From Siderastrea radians (lineage: Eukaryota; Cnidaria; Anthozoa; Scleractinia; Rhizangiidae), in NCBI GenBank assembly GCA_964017195.1, contig OZ024890.1, forward strand, positions 51,267,593 to 51,331,592: a stretch of 64,000 bases of DNA. Direction: 5' to 3'. Position 1 is the stretch's first letter, and every line of letters begins with the position of its first letter. Below are positions 21,099 through 33,879 of the stretch, piece after piece. The position numbers and the translations under genes are program-made. Under the pieces are notes generated by a model. The model was not told the DNA's origin. It saw only the letters and a program-made list of their open reading frames with translations, and searched no databases.

Positions 21099-24000
21099 GA
21101 AGTGAGGGCTCAAGGTTATTAGGTATAATAACAATAATTTAATCATTTCTAATGCGCATTTTTCATTAAATGATCAAATGCGCATTACCATCAGTTGTTA
21201 CTCAAAAATTACAGTATTCAATTGAGAACGACGTCTTTAAGAGCAAATGTGGCCAAAAATCAAACATTTACAAAATATTGTGGCAACAGCTCAAAAATCA
21301 ATTCCGCTCATATTCTTATGTTAGGTTGACCTTAATGTGAAACAAACCACTGCATAGTTCGTTTGACTGAATATCGATTTATTTTCAAGAAAATCGATAA
21401 TAACGGAATTCGCTCTAAATACCGCTTTTGGAGCTCAAAATTTAAGGCAAATCTCGAAGCTTCGCGTAACAAAATGAAGCATTCCAGGGCAATAAAAATT
21501 AACAAAACTTGTAGAACAATGTTTAAATGTATGTTAAAAGCAATTTCAGCAATATCTGCTCATTTATTTACGATCTCTAATTAAATTTATCCGACATACT
21601 TTTAACTAGATAAAAAGTATATCAAGTTTAACCTCTAAAAAAAGTATGTGGTACCAAATATTATTCGTCAAGAGTCTGGATTTCAAGAGGAGGAGGAATG
21701 TTCTTTTCCCTCCTAAAAGGATTTTTTTGGGGATATTTATCGACGCGATGTCATAGAATTTTAAAGTTGGACAAAATGCGTTGATTCAATCGATCCGACA
21801 AGTCAGCCTAATTAACCCAGTGTACACATACACAAACAACTTCACGTTTTCCACAGGTTTTGATCAGCCAACAACCGATTTTAACACAAAATCCTCTAAC
21901 CTTCATGTTGCTGTATCACATATGAGACCTGTGGTCCTTGTTCACGATAAAATTCAAGCAAACTGCAAGGAAACTTGACAGGATATCGCAACTTGCCATG
22001 CTGTTTAACCGAACATCCGCCGTTCTTGATGTGTGGATTCTCTTTTCCCATTTTCGTTAGAAAACAGGCTTAAGGTGTTGTACATAAGTTGTCTTTCCTT
22101 TAAAACTAGCTCTGAACCGAACAGCGAAACGAGAAGTCGTTAATACAAAAACATCTGTTACATGCTTTGGGTAATACTGCTAATTAATTCAGAACGAGTT
22201 TTGGTGAAATCGACAAATGAATGCATGTACCGCGGTAACGAAATTTTGAGTGTATCGGGTGAATTTGGAGAATAAGGTTTAATTTTTTTCAAATAAGCTA
22301 TTTCTGTCATCCTACATTTACTAATTTAAGGATTGAGCGAAGATTCTCAGTAGATTGGGCTCGACGAGCACTTTAAAATGAGTGAAACTGAAAAAAGAGC
22401 ACGTGACACACGTGACACACCCTAGACTGAGCTTTTTCCTGGTGGGTAGGGCGAAGGGGATTTAAAAAACATATTCTCTGTTGGTTTTCCAAGAAGTAGC
22501 GCAGTTTATATTAGGTACTATGGCTGGATTAAAATACAAAGTTAGACATGAAATCTCCTTTTCGGTCTGAGAATGTTTTTTTTTTCTATTTTGTTTGGGG
22601 TGGGGTGGGGCTGGGGCTAAAGGTGTTTGAAAAGACGTTTAAGACAATACTAAATCGACCGATTGTAAGTGCCCAGGTGAACGTGACAGTATAAGTCATG
22701 AACGATTCTAGGCATTAAAAGATTTTCAAATAAAGCAGAGCTCTTCCATGTCTTGTTTCAGAGCTTACCTAACCCCACCTTTACTGTATCAAAGTATGCA
22801 GAAGTTAAAACTTTTGCTTTAAAAACATCACACTCCGTTCAAGCCAGTCACCTGCGTTTGAAAAAGATTTGTTCGTAATTATAAAAGCGGATCAGAAAGG
22901 AATTTGCAGGTTCTCGATTTTCCGAAAACTGGATTTAACAGACCCAAAAGGCACCGATTAGGTATATAATGCTTGCTGTACACGTTAAGACCAACCCAAT
23001 TGCTAAAAAAAAACTTTAGTCCGTGCCTGCACCCTTTCCTTGTTAAGTCTTAACATTCTTTAAATGTATCTAAAAGTGACTTGAACGTTTCAGTCACCCT
23101 CATTACAAGGTCTTCGAACACCTTTAATTAAGAGTCATAGCGGCTCTTGCAAAATGACAGTTATGAGAACTTTGTAATCAAGGCTCGCTTGGAATTATTT
23201 ATTGTTGTTTTCTTTTCCCTTTTGTTTAACCGATCAACCGACCGACCCACCCACTTTCGCGAGGAAGGGGGTGATGGGGGCGGGGGGGGATTGGAAAAGG
23301 GGAAACCTTTTCCTATTGGGGGATTAAGGGGTGGAACTTCTCACTTCTCATAGCCTTCAAGCCCGGCTACGCCCTCATTTTGTTGGCTCAGGTTCTTTGC
23401 TTTTTTCATTTGCAAAGTTAATGCCTCGGCCAAACTCATTCAACATTATTCAACAATCTTGAGCACAATTTTGTTGTGCGATGTTGAACGAGGTGGGCAA
23501 ACGAATTCAACACTTTTGTTTACACCTGAGAACATAGAAAAAGTTGAATCAAGATTACAGAACTTCATTGAACAGGGTGGCACACCTGAGAACAAAAGAA
23601 AAGGTGGCCAAACGTGTTAAATTTAATTTGATCGGTGTTGAAGTGAACTTTGAACCCCCAAGTTAACTGTTTTGTAGTTTTCTTTACTGTTGGAAGCCTT
23701 AAAAAAAGACTGCACGTACTAGAGGAGTGTCAGTCGAGTAGAGTCGTTTTTCGTTGGTGCGTGTTGAGGGTCGAAAGCAGAAAACCCAAGACTCATGAAA
23801 AATCATCCAAGTTAAGCCCGTAGTGGTTTGTGTGTTCTGGCAACAGGACGAAGCTCTTAACAATCTTGCAGATCATTAATTTTATTCCCTGAGAACAAGT
23901 ACAGTTTTGATTTTTTATTAATGTCTATTCTCCGTAAATAAGCGTTTGTGCGTTAAACGTGACACGAGCACGTAAATAAGAACAAGAACCAGGTAAAAAT

Positions 24001-24340
24001 AAAATGGAGGTTTTGAGGTGTCACACTGCTTTATTTGAAAGCGCCAACGTCGACGTGGGAATTAATTTCACGGCTATTTTGAACAAACGTTTTCCACGTT
24101 TTACAATAGTTATCGTAAACATGCGAAATTGCTGAATTGAAAGATTCCTTAAGATGTAAATCCACAAAAAATGTTATTTACTTTACGATTGAAGTGAAAA
24201 TGTAAACGAAAGTGCAGCGCTCGAACGGTCCTTTGCAGACAGCCGCTTTCTAGTTCTACTTCCGTTAAAACAAGACTGTCCTTGAACAAGGATTTCTCCC
24301 TTTTAAGCTCTTCTCTTATTTCTTCTATATGTCCCGTTGA
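21099..24340. other. Intergenic sequence, no gene recognised
   Basis: No exon of the synthetase family is found on either strand. Seen: a G-rich purine tract at about 23262-23320, and a MITE-like stretch at 23420-23660 with repeated TTCAACA units. The open frames here are short and uncharacteristic. Confidence 0.45.
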
Positions 24341-24419
24341 TTATTCTTGAGGTCTTTTTCTTTTTCATGTAGAGCTATTAAAGAGAAGTCTTCATTCCAA
24401 GGATGTAAACTTACCGTCT

Positions 24420-25917
24420 TGAAAATCGAGCTTACTAGAATAATAAAAGACACTACACACTTCTTTAACAAACTCGAACAACTTGGACAACTACCCAACA
24501 ATGCTTTTCTTGACACTCTTGACGTCTCTTCTCTCTACGCCAACATACCCCATAACGAAGGCATTGAAGCCTGTCGCCACTTCCTTGATACACGCATTCG
24601 CAACCCTTCTACTATCAGTACGAAACTCTATGTGACCCCATACGCATGATACTTACCATGAATAACTTTTCATTCAACGACAAGAATTATTTGCAAATAC
24701 ATGGAACTGCCATGGGAACCAGAATGGCACCTTCTTATGCTAATCTGTTTCTCACAAAGTTTGAAACAGACGCTCTTTCACGTGCTCCTTACCAGCCTCA
24801 CACGTGGTGGCGTTACATAGATGACATCTTCATGATATGGACACACTCAGTAGACGACCTCCAGACCTTCACTACGTACCTCAACAACATTCACCCAACC
24901 ATCAAATTTACATCTAACTATTCTTTCACATCCATACCATTTCTTGACGTCAACGTGTCTCTCATTAACGGTAAAATCACGATTGACCTTTACACTAAAC
25001 TTACCGACAAACATCAATACTTACTACAATCTTCATGTCATCCTGAACACACTAAGAGAGCTATTCCATTCAGCTTAGCTCTTAGACTCCGCCGTATTTG
25101 TTCTTCTGACGACACTTTCACGAAACGCACTACTGAACTCAAAACGTTATCTTAACAAACGGGGATACAACCTGTCCTTCCTTGACCAAGAAATACGACG
25201 TGTACACAACATCGCACGTACCGAATCATTCGCTTCCAAAGACACTTCTCAAACAAACCAACCCAAACGGGTGCCCCTTGTTATCACATATAATCCAGCC
25301 CTTCGTTCTGTATCATCCATTATTCACAAACACCTCAACATCTTGTCCTCATCTCCCCGCTGCGCCAACGTTTTTAATGCTGCTCCCCTCGTTGCTTTCC
25401 TTTGCAGTTAAACAATCTTAGTAATTTATTACTTTATATAATAGCGCCAAACTTCGTAACCCTTACCAAAGTAACCAACCCCGTGGCTCGTTTCGATGGG
25501 GACACAACTGCTTGACATGCAACTATATAACAGACGGACTCATTAGCTATACATTTTATTCTACGGGCGAAACAAGACCCATTCATCATCACATTGACTG
25601 TAACTCTAAAAACGTTATTTACATGGTACAATGCAATCGTTGTTACAAACAATACATAGGAGAAACCAAACGACGACTCAAGGACCGCTTTAACGAACAT
25701 CGTAGACCTGTTGACAAAACGAACGAACATTTCTAAACCTACTGCAGTCTGAGAACATTTTCTTTCTAACGACCATAATGCTAATGACATGCAACTTATT
25801 CCTCTTGAACTAATGAAATCTAACCGTGACAGTGTACGAAAAGCTAGAGAGGCATACCTCATCGATCGAGGTCAATCCTTGGAACCACTATGTTTAAATA
25901 GGAGAGATGAAACATGA
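24420..25917 (+). pseudogene. Penelope-like retroelement, 5'-truncated and frameshifted (RT + GIY-YIG)
   Basis: Reverse transcriptase sequence runs from about 24440: LDVSSLYANIP, then GTRMAPSYANLF and the catalytic YIDD (24814-24825), FLDVNVS. After a linker with CLTC comes a GIY-YIG nuclease: VIYMVQC (25614), QYIGETKRRLKDRF, then REAYLIDRG and LNRRDE ending in TGA at 25915-25917. This RT plus GIY-YIG layout is diagnostic for Penelope-like elements. Breaks: frame changes near 24630 and 25150, a stop near 25409, and a stop near 25736. The N-terminal RT part is missing upstream of about 24440, so the copy is 5'-truncated and inactive. Confidence 0.88.
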
Positions 25918-25975
25918 CACTTTTTCCGGTTTTTCGTCCTCTGTGTTTGTTTGTATTTTCAGTTGCATTTTTTGT

Positions 25976-26011
<36 letters not shown>

Positions 26012-26540
26012 ACCCCTTTTCAAAAACATTGCAACTTGAAAAATATATATACATATATATTTACCTTTTGTTTTCATATTTATTCTTTTGTTTTCGCGTT
26101 GAGAAGACAAAAGATGTATATATGTATATATATATATCTATATATATATATATATATGTTTTTGGTATTTTCCACTTTCTTATTTCGAATTCAAATGTAT
26201 TTAGAGTTTAACGCGGTACGTTATCCCTATCACTTAAGCTTATGTTATTATAGTATCACGTATCCTACTTATGTTATCTATTTTTCAAATTTTAAATCGT
26301 AACGTTTTTAGTTTTTTTCGCCAGTTTTTTAACGTTGTAATATTAGCTTCTTTAAATATAAATTTCGAATCGTAACGTTTTTATTTTTTACGCCAGTTTT
26401 TAAACGTTGTAATACAAGCTGCCTTAGTTGTTATTTTAGTATCGTTTTTGATACCCTTAGTTTACCTTGTAACGTTTTTGCCCTTAGAGTCATTCTCTGT
26501 AAGACCCTGAAGAAGAAAGGCTGTGCCTTTTGAAATATTG
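25918..26540 (+). repeat. Penelope-like element 3' tail with AT microsatellites
   Basis: After the ORF stop come (AT)n tracts at 25979-26009, 26043-26061 and 26115-26158, a repeated AACGTTTTTA/CGCCAGTTTTT block (about 26290-26420), and CCTGAAGAAGAAAGGC near 26506, resembling the conserved end block of these elements. The right boundary is not resolved. Confidence 0.5.
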
Positions 26541-27318
26541 GTAAATATACAGTTTCCCTACCGTTGAATCAGCATTGCTTTTTTACCGTACTTACTAGAA
26601 TCCAGCGGCTTTGTTGTTGAATAGATTGAATTTCCCCATGAAACAGGCGATTCGAGTTCTGAATGGGTATTGTTTCTTATCCCGTTAATATCCATGAAAG
26701 TACACCCTTTTTATTTGAAGCCTAAAAAAAAGAGAGTTTAGAGTTAAAGCGTTAGTACGAGGGCAGTCCGCCATTTGTCACCAGTATGTGAGCACTTGAG
26801 TATTCAAGGACACTTCGAACATTCTACATGAGGCAGTGTGCGACAGGCGTCGTCATCCAACTATCATGACCATCAAAATCGACTTTCATGGATACACACG
26901 TTCTATGAGTATGGGGCCCCGCTCTCGAAGGCCGGAGAGGTAGCTCCACTATAAAAGATATTTTACTCACCGCAAACATGTTTCGAAATTTGCTAAGTTT
27001 ATTATAAATTTGTGATTAGAACATAAAATATTTTATACCTTTTCCTATTTAAGTGCATATTGTTCCCCAACCAATGCGAAACTCCCTCCAATAATAAGCC
27101 TTCCCGAAATTAAGCCCAACAAAAAGGCTTTTGGTCAAATATTAGCCCAGGGCTTATTATGGGAATTTTACGGTATCTGATTATGTACTTTAGTAAAGGA
27201 AGTAAAAGGTTGAAGATAAATTCAAAACCGGTAACTAAATTGTGTCAGTATTTCAGTTCTATTCAAAAACCTGCCTCAGGGCAACTGAGAAGAAACTACA
27301 TTTAGCCACAGTATATAT
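26540..27318. other. Non-coding sequence, nothing recognised
   Basis: No exon, RNA gene or clear inverted repeat is seen. Short open frames lack any family signature. Confidence 0.4.
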
Positions 27319-27447
27319 GTTGTGGTTCAATTTTATCCTTTGTGCAATTTTTATTTCCCTTTGTTTTCGTGCATGGTAATGTATCGATTATGAGTATAAA
27401 AACAGAGGAGAGTAAAAATTGAACCAAGGATAAAATTCAACCACAAC
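27319..27447. repeat. 129-bp MITE, GTTGTGGTTCAA ends
   Basis: GTTGTGGTTCAATTTTATCC at 27319 is mirrored by GGATAAAATTCAACCACAAC ending at 27447 with one mismatch. The inner bases continue the pairing. A fragment of the same family lies at 40633-40690 and in unit B at about 52262-52330. Confidence 0.68.
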
Positions 27448-27619
27448 TGATACCCTATCTAAGAACTGAGAACCTCAAAAACCATACCCTATTTTGCGGC
27501 ACATACCTATACCTATTTAGCATATAAATGGGAGTACCCCCTCCCTAGGCCTGTAGACCACCACCGCGCCTTTGCAACTTTCCCTTTCGTAAACGGTCGT
27601 TGCCATTTTTAAGACACTT

Positions 27620-27862
27620 AAGGCGCGGACACACGATGCAACATTGTGCGCAACTTTGCGTCACGAAGTTGCAGGCAATGTTGCAGATGATGGACACACG
27701 GTGAAACAGTTGCGTGCGATGTGGCAGAAGTAGAAGCCGATTCTACTTCTGCATCAGTTGCATGGAACGTTGCGCGCAACAATTTCAAGGGTGGACAGAC
27801 GATGCAACTTTCAAGTTGCGCGCGATGTTGCGGGCAATGTTACATCGTGTGTCCACGCCTTT
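27620..27862. repeat. 243-bp MITE, AAGGCG[C/T]GGACACACGATG ends
   Basis: AAGGCGCGGACACACGATG at 27620 is mirrored by CATCGTGTGTCCACGCCTT ending at 27862. The interior is a series of TTGC-containing units (GTTGCGxGC) that pair across the centre. Confidence 0.65.
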
Positions 27863-27863
27863 A

Positions 27864-29574
27864 GAAAATTTTTGAACTGTTATTGAAAGTTTTTCTACTA
27901 AAAAGAAAGACATTCACAACCCAAATTCGAAACCGGTCCTTTCGTATGCGAATCTCTCTCCCTTGCCACTACACTACCACGCCAATCCGCCACAATTCCG
28001 AAAGATTAAAGTATGTGTTATAATTGACTGTCTTTCACTAGCTGATACATCGATAATAGGTGACCCCAGCCCTTTCCAGAACTTTTAACGTAAATTCAAG
28101 TTGGGGTTAAACTTTGTTCGTTCTAAGACTATTTAAAGATGTATTTGTTATCTTATTGTGACTTAATCCAGAGCATATATTACATCTACCATGACAAAAG
28201 GCTTGGTTACCAATGATGGCATCGACCGTCAAAAATGACAACGACCATTTACGTAAAGGAAATAGGCCGCGCCTTTAGCAGCCACTAAAGGACCCCAATT
28301 CTTGTTCACTCAGTTTTTGTCATCAAGAATAAACTTTCACCAAACACGCTTGTAGCAGACTCATTTGTAGCAACTTAAACATATGGTCCGGCCATCGGCT
28401 TTGTATTTTGTATGAATACATTTTCAAAATCAGCAACGCGTCTCTTGAATACAAAAGAAAAAATCCAAGGAAATATTTATCACTTTGGGTTACGTTATTT
28501 CTCTCGTCCTACTGTATGACAACCGCGAATCTAAGAAGGAGGTTTCCCATATCGCCTTTGGGTCTAGTCACATAACCTTCAGGCTTTAAAATTCTAGGAA
28601 ATAGCTGCGTGTGGGGTGAGTATAAGTTCTTTGCTGATGCAACGTCCATTTCAAATTAGAGTACTGGGACCGCATAGGAAATCTGTTAGTTTGCAGAATC
28701 AGTAAAATGTTGCAAAATACCGTGCGCACATTCAAAACTTGTGTCCGGGTAATCTTGAATTTGATCTTTAGCATTGGTAGTTGTGATCCAAATGAGACAT
28801 TGCCATCGTCCAAGAAAACACGTGTTCTTTTTCCCTATCCCTCGACTTATCGCCGTTTTTACAATGTACGTCCTTAAAGGCGCGAAAGAGTACACTCAAT
28901 TTGGTATCTAATAAATAGGCCCGTTTATTTGAAGGAAGATGGCCCTGTTGATAAGACCATCCTCCTGCCCGAGACAACCGTTACAGTATTCCTAAAATGC
29001 AACCTTAGGATTACACGAAAGCATCTAACTTCTAAGATCACTTGTACTCTGCTGTGCCGTGTTTGATTATTTTTTTTTGTCATTTTCATTGTAGTACAGT
29101 GTCGATTTGTGATGCGATGCGATATGCAATGTAAATGCAATATAATGCAATACATTGCTGCAATTTGCTGTGTTGTGCTCGGATGAAAATCCGCTCTTTT
29201 TGTCCGATTACGTTCACTGTCACACTTATTGATTGGTAAATGGTAAATGCTATTATTTACAGTGGAAGTGCACTTGGCTAATACAGCTAGTTCACAGGCA
29301 CTCCACTGAAATAATCATAAACAAATAATTAAATTAAACGTAAAGAGGGTTAAAAACCCCAACTGGCGGGAGGCAAACCAGGCAAACCATGTCGTGTTGG
29401 AGGTTTGTTGCGCTTGTATTTTTTTCTGTTTTTGTTTTTGACATTTTCCTCTTTTTTTACAGATTATCTCTGGTCTGGTTAACATAAGATGCAGAATTCT
29501 AGTAACCAGAATGCAACAGGAACAAAGGTAACGTACAGTTTATTAACTACAATAAACTGAGTTCTGCTTTACAT
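27864..29574. other. Non-coding sequence, nothing recognised
   Basis: No synthetase exon or RNA gene is seen. Near 29340-29400 there is a short stretch (AAAACCCCAACTGGCGGGAGG) related to the SINE body at 40400-40450. Remaining open frames lack signatures. Confidence 0.4.
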
Positions 29575-30845
29575 TTAAGAGCCATTTTCTGAGAATATCG
29601 AGAATCGAAAGACACTCAGAAAAAATCGAATTTTTTTTATTTTGCCAAAACATCCCTTTGGGTAAGCTAATTCAAGAAAAAATAATCCAAAGTTCCAACG
29701 AGTTATTTAACGGACGAAAATTTAAAAAGTTCGAAAAATGCATAAAATGGCGGTTTTAGGGTCTCTAAACGGCTCAATTTCTCACTCAAATTTAGGAAGC
29801 CAGTGAGAGCGTAAAAAAGATTCTTTTTAAAACGAAACAAACCACGAACATTATTTAACCTCTCTACTTTAAACCTGTGTAAAAAATTTGCCAATGTTTC
29901 GTTTCGAACATTTTCAAGCGGCGTTTTTATCGAGCCGCTCTTAACCTTGTTTATCACAAGGTAAAATGAAGGCCAACTTCGGCAGCTTAAAACGGCATCT
30001 GGTATGTATCGTTCAATAATTAAGACTACATAGAAAGAAAGCTCTGTCATTGTACTTTTCCCCAGGAAAGTTACAGCTTTGGGAATCAAGTACTTCCCCG
30101 TCAGTAAATTTTTACTGTTTAGTGATCTGAGCGGGTAGAATTATATGCAAATTACAGATTTAATTCCTGGAATACTCCTAACAATTACAAAGGCCGTTTA
30201 AGATTAGTTACACATGCACGCACAATGTTTTTCCTAAGCTTTGAAAGAAAGTTCTGCTTTCTTGAGTCTTGCTGAGTCTTATTATGTTAAAACAAAGCAG
30301 ATTTTTAACGGCATTTCAACAAGACAGGAATCCAGTCATTCAACTTAACCAAGATAACATCGAAAACACAGAGAAACGACGTACTATGCCGCCTACCTTG
30401 CCAACCGAAAACGCAACAATACAACAGAACAACATTCCAAACTGTAAACAAACGAATTTTCAGTTTCCTGATTGAGCCAAGATATTTTAAACTCATCGCC
30501 GAGAGGAATACTCGGAAAGACAGGTGACCGCTGCACTGACCCGCACGTGTCACACCACACTAACAGAGAGAGTCACGTATTCGATTTTTGTTATGTGATT
30601 TGAGATGAAAACTTGGTGGAAAGTTAAAAAGAAAAAAAACTTGCAAGAGATAGCTAGTACTTTGTTGGATTACATGTTAGCACAAGCTCCACACAGGAGT
30701 TTTTACGGTCACGACTCTCTCTATTTAAAGCGCGGTAATTTCGCAATGTACGTGCTGTTGTAATTTTACTACTAATTTAATTACAGCTCATGAAATAAAA
30801 TAAATATTGCAGTAAGTTACATTCACAGTGTGTAAGTACTGATGT

Positions 30846-31044
30846 ATGGCGTCGTGTAGTTTTTCCACTCTTCTGGAGAGGGTCACTGCCTGTGGATTAA
30901 GCAGTTGTTACCCAGGACACGTGGAAGTTGTTTCCCTAAAAGAATGCACAAGACACATCTCGCGGCATCTTCAATTGCACGGACTAAGTGCAGATAAAGT
31001 GGTTGACAGTGAATTCAAGTTGTTGTTGGCCCGAGCAGGTAATG
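30846..31044 (+). CDS. Mirrored putative first exon in P2 left arm
   Basis: ATG at 30846 opens MASCSFSTLLERV, then HISRHLQLHGLSADK and FKLLLARAG, followed by a possible donor (GCAG|GTAATG). A TATTTAAA stands about 120 bases upstream at 30723. The same frame lies in the right arm on the minus strand (32321-32596) with one residue different within this part. Conservation of both copies may reflect recent origin of the palindrome rather than selection. No family is recognised. Confidence 0.35.
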
Positions 31045-32126
31045 TTGATGCATTTTGTTTTGGAATTACTGTGCTCGATAATTTTGGCCACAGATACTTC
31101 ATAGCACTCGGCGACCCTTAATCTAGGTTCTGCAGAGTCGCGCTACTCCTCTGCCCTCTTGCTCCCGGGGGTGGGGGGGGGGGAGAAAGGGTCTTTTGAC
31201 CAACGTTTGGGTGTAGGTGTGACGCTGCGGGTTTGACACCCTGACCCTGTCTAGGATAGAAAAACGAAATGGAATGTCGATGGTACAGACCATACCCGGT
31301 TGGGAAAGATGCGCATAAAATAATTTACCATGTTTAGGGACAGAGACCAAAACTATATCCTGTCCAGCGGCACACCCCAGTATAGACCACATTAGGCAGT
31401 AACTCTTCCTTCCGGGGGGGGGAGTGCCGTGCTTAGCCTTAACTCGCTCAACTGTAGCACAATATCCATCTATTGAACTTCCCCTGATGTAATCTTACTT
31501 GGCAGCAGTTTGAGGGAGCGTGACGCGGAAGCCACGCGGGCACATGCGAGAACTCGCCCACATGATACCCTTTCTCGCTTTGCTATTTGGTTTTTGCGTC
31601 GTGAGGTTGGAAGCCTCGAGTTCAAAGTATATTTATCTTTGATTTTTGGCTATTTAGGCATTTTTTCAGTAGAAGAGTCTAAGCTTTCAACCCCATGACG
31701 CAAAAACCAAAAAAGGGCTAGCTAAAATGGCAAAGCGAGAAAAGGTATCATGTGGGCGAGTTCTCGCATGGGCCTGCGTGGCTTCCCCGTCTCGCTCGCT
31801 CGAACTGCTACCAAGGAAGATTGCATTGAAGTTCAATTTCCGGCGGCTGAAATTACATCGTTCTATCGTCATGCTAAACACGACACCACCAGCCCCCTCC
31901 CCCCACCCGGAAGGGAGGGTTACTCCCTTATGTGGACTATACTGGGGTTTGCCGCTAGACAGGATACGGTTTTTGGTCTCTGTCCCTAAGCATGGTATAT
32001 AATGTTATGCCCGTCTTCCCCAACCGGCTATGGTCAGTACGATCGACATTCCAATTCGTTTTTCTATCCTAAACAGGGCCAGGGTGTCAAACCCGCAGCG
32101 TCACTCCTACACCCAAACATTGGTCA

Positions 32127-32304
32127 AAATAAAAATAAATAAATACACTTTATTTCAGTAGGGTGCATAATTACAGTCAAACTGTAGTCTCCCTTATGGC
32201 CCTACGTCCAGGTCGAATTGGAATTTGGAGATGTTGGTTTTTATGGAGGGAGGAAAACCGGAGTACCCGGAGAAAAACCCTCGGAGGACAGGGGAGTGGC
32301 GCGA
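32127..32304. mobile_element. SINE-like insertion in right arm of P2
   Basis: AATAAAAATAAATAAATAC followed by GGAGGAAAACCGGAGTACCC and AGAAAAACCCTCGGAGGACA. The left arm has unrelated, shorter sequence at the mirrored position. The CCGGAGTACCCGGAGAAAA motif is one I associate with widespread metazoan SINE tails. It gives an event younger than the palindrome. Confidence 0.5.
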
Positions 32305-32397
32305 CTCTGCAGAACCTAGATTAAGGGACGCCGAGTGCCATGAAGTATCTGTGGCCAAAATTATGGAACACAGTAATTACAGAACAAAATGAGATAA

Positions 32398-32596
32398 CAT
32401 TACCTGCTCGGGCTAACAACAACTTGAATTCACTGTCAACCGCCTTATCTGCACTTAGTCCGTGCAATTGAAGATGCCGCGAGATGTGTCTTGTGCATTC
32501 TTTTAGGGAAACAACTTCAACGTGTCCTGGGTAACAACTGCTTAATCCACAGGCAGTGACCCTCTCCAGAAGAGTGGAAAAACTACACGACGCCAT
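32398..32596 (-). CDS. Mirror copy of the putative P2 first exon
   Basis: Minus-strand frame identical to that at 30846 except V to A in the DKxVD stretch. The two copies face the palindrome centre, so transcription from both arms would be convergent. Confidence 0.33.
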
Positions 32597-33879
32597 GTAT
32601 CAGTACTTACACACTGTGAATGTAACTTACTGCAACATTTATTTTATTTCATGAGCTGTAATTAAATTAGTAGTAAAATTACAACAGCACGTACATTGCG
32701 AAATTACCGCGCTTTAAATAGAGAGAGTCGTGACCGTAAAAACTCCTGTGTGGAGCTTGTGCTAACATGTAATCCAACAAAGTACTAGCTATCTGTTGCA
32801 AGTTTTTTTTTCTTTTTAACTTTCCACCAAGTTTTCATCTCAAATCACATAACAAAAATCGAATACGTGACTCTCTCTGTTAGTGTGGTGTGACACGTGC
32901 GGGTCAGTGCAGCGGTCACCTGTCTTTCCGAGTATTCCTCTCGGCGATGAGTTTAAAATATCTTGGCTCAATCAGGAAACTGAAAATTCGTTTGTTTACA
33001 GTTTGGAATGTTGTTCTGTTGTATTGTTGCGTTTTCGGTTGGCAAGGTAGGCGGCATAGTACGTCGTTTCTCTGTGTTTTCGATGTTATCTTGGTTAAGT
33101 TGAATGACTGGATTCCTGTCTTGTTGAAATGCCGTTAAAAATCTGCTTTGTTTTAACATAATAAGACTCAGCAAGACTCAAGAAAGCAGAACTTTCTTTC
33201 AAAGCTTAGGAAAAACATTGTGCGTGCATGTGTAACTAATGGTGAGCCTATCTTAAACGGCCTTTGTAATTGTTAGGAGTATTCCAGGAATTAAATCTGT
33301 AATTTGCATATAATTCTACCCACTCAGATCACTAAACAGTAAAAATTTACTGACGGGGAAGTACTTGATTCCCAAAGCTGTAACTTTCCTGGGGAAAAGT
33401 ACAATGACAGAGCTTTCTTTCTATGTAGTCTTAATTATTGAACGATACATACCAGATGCCGTTTTAAGCTGCCGAAGTTGGCCTTCATTTTACCTTGTGA
33501 TAAACAAGGTTAAGAGCGGCTCGATAAAAACGCCGCTTGAAAATGTTCGAAACGAAACATTGGCAAATTTTTTACACAGGTTTAAAGTAGAGAGGTTAAA
33601 TAATGTTCGTGGTTTGTTTCGTTTTAAAAGAATCTTTTTTACGCTCTCACCGGCTTCCTAAAGTTGAGTGAGAAATTGAGCCGTTTAGAGACCCTAAAAC
33701 CGCCATTTTATGCATTTTTCGAACTTTTTAAATTTTCGTCCGTTAAATAACTCGTTGGAACTTTGGATTATTTTTTCTTGAATTAGCTTACCCAAAGGGA
33801 TGTTTTGGCAAAATAAAAAAAAATTCGATTTTTTCTGAGTGTCTTTCGATTCTCGATATTCTCAGAAAATGGCTCTTAA

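Larger units (their letters stand above)
29579..33875. mobile_element. 4.3-kb near-perfect palindrome with TTAA target duplication (element P2)
   Basis: Ends GAGCCA (29579-29584) and TGGCTC (33870-33875) are flanked by TTAA (29575-29578 and 33876-33879). Arms 29579-31610 and 31690-33875 are inverted copies; long stretches translate identically in both arms. The centre is an 80-bp loop near 31615-31690. Shared ends and layout with P1, including GAGCCANTNTCTG and AATATCGA just inside, put both in one family. Arms differ by a SINE-like insertion at about 32127-32304. Confidence 0.82.

Noticed and set aside
25907..26302. 131-codon plus-strand frame and overlapping minus frame
   Set aside because: It runs through (AT)n microsatellites, giving YIYIYIY strings; not a gene.
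29703..30089. 128-codon frame in P2 considered as a host gene
   Set aside because: It occurs in both palindrome arms, begins close to the terminal repeat, and has no recognisable domain; treated as part of the element.
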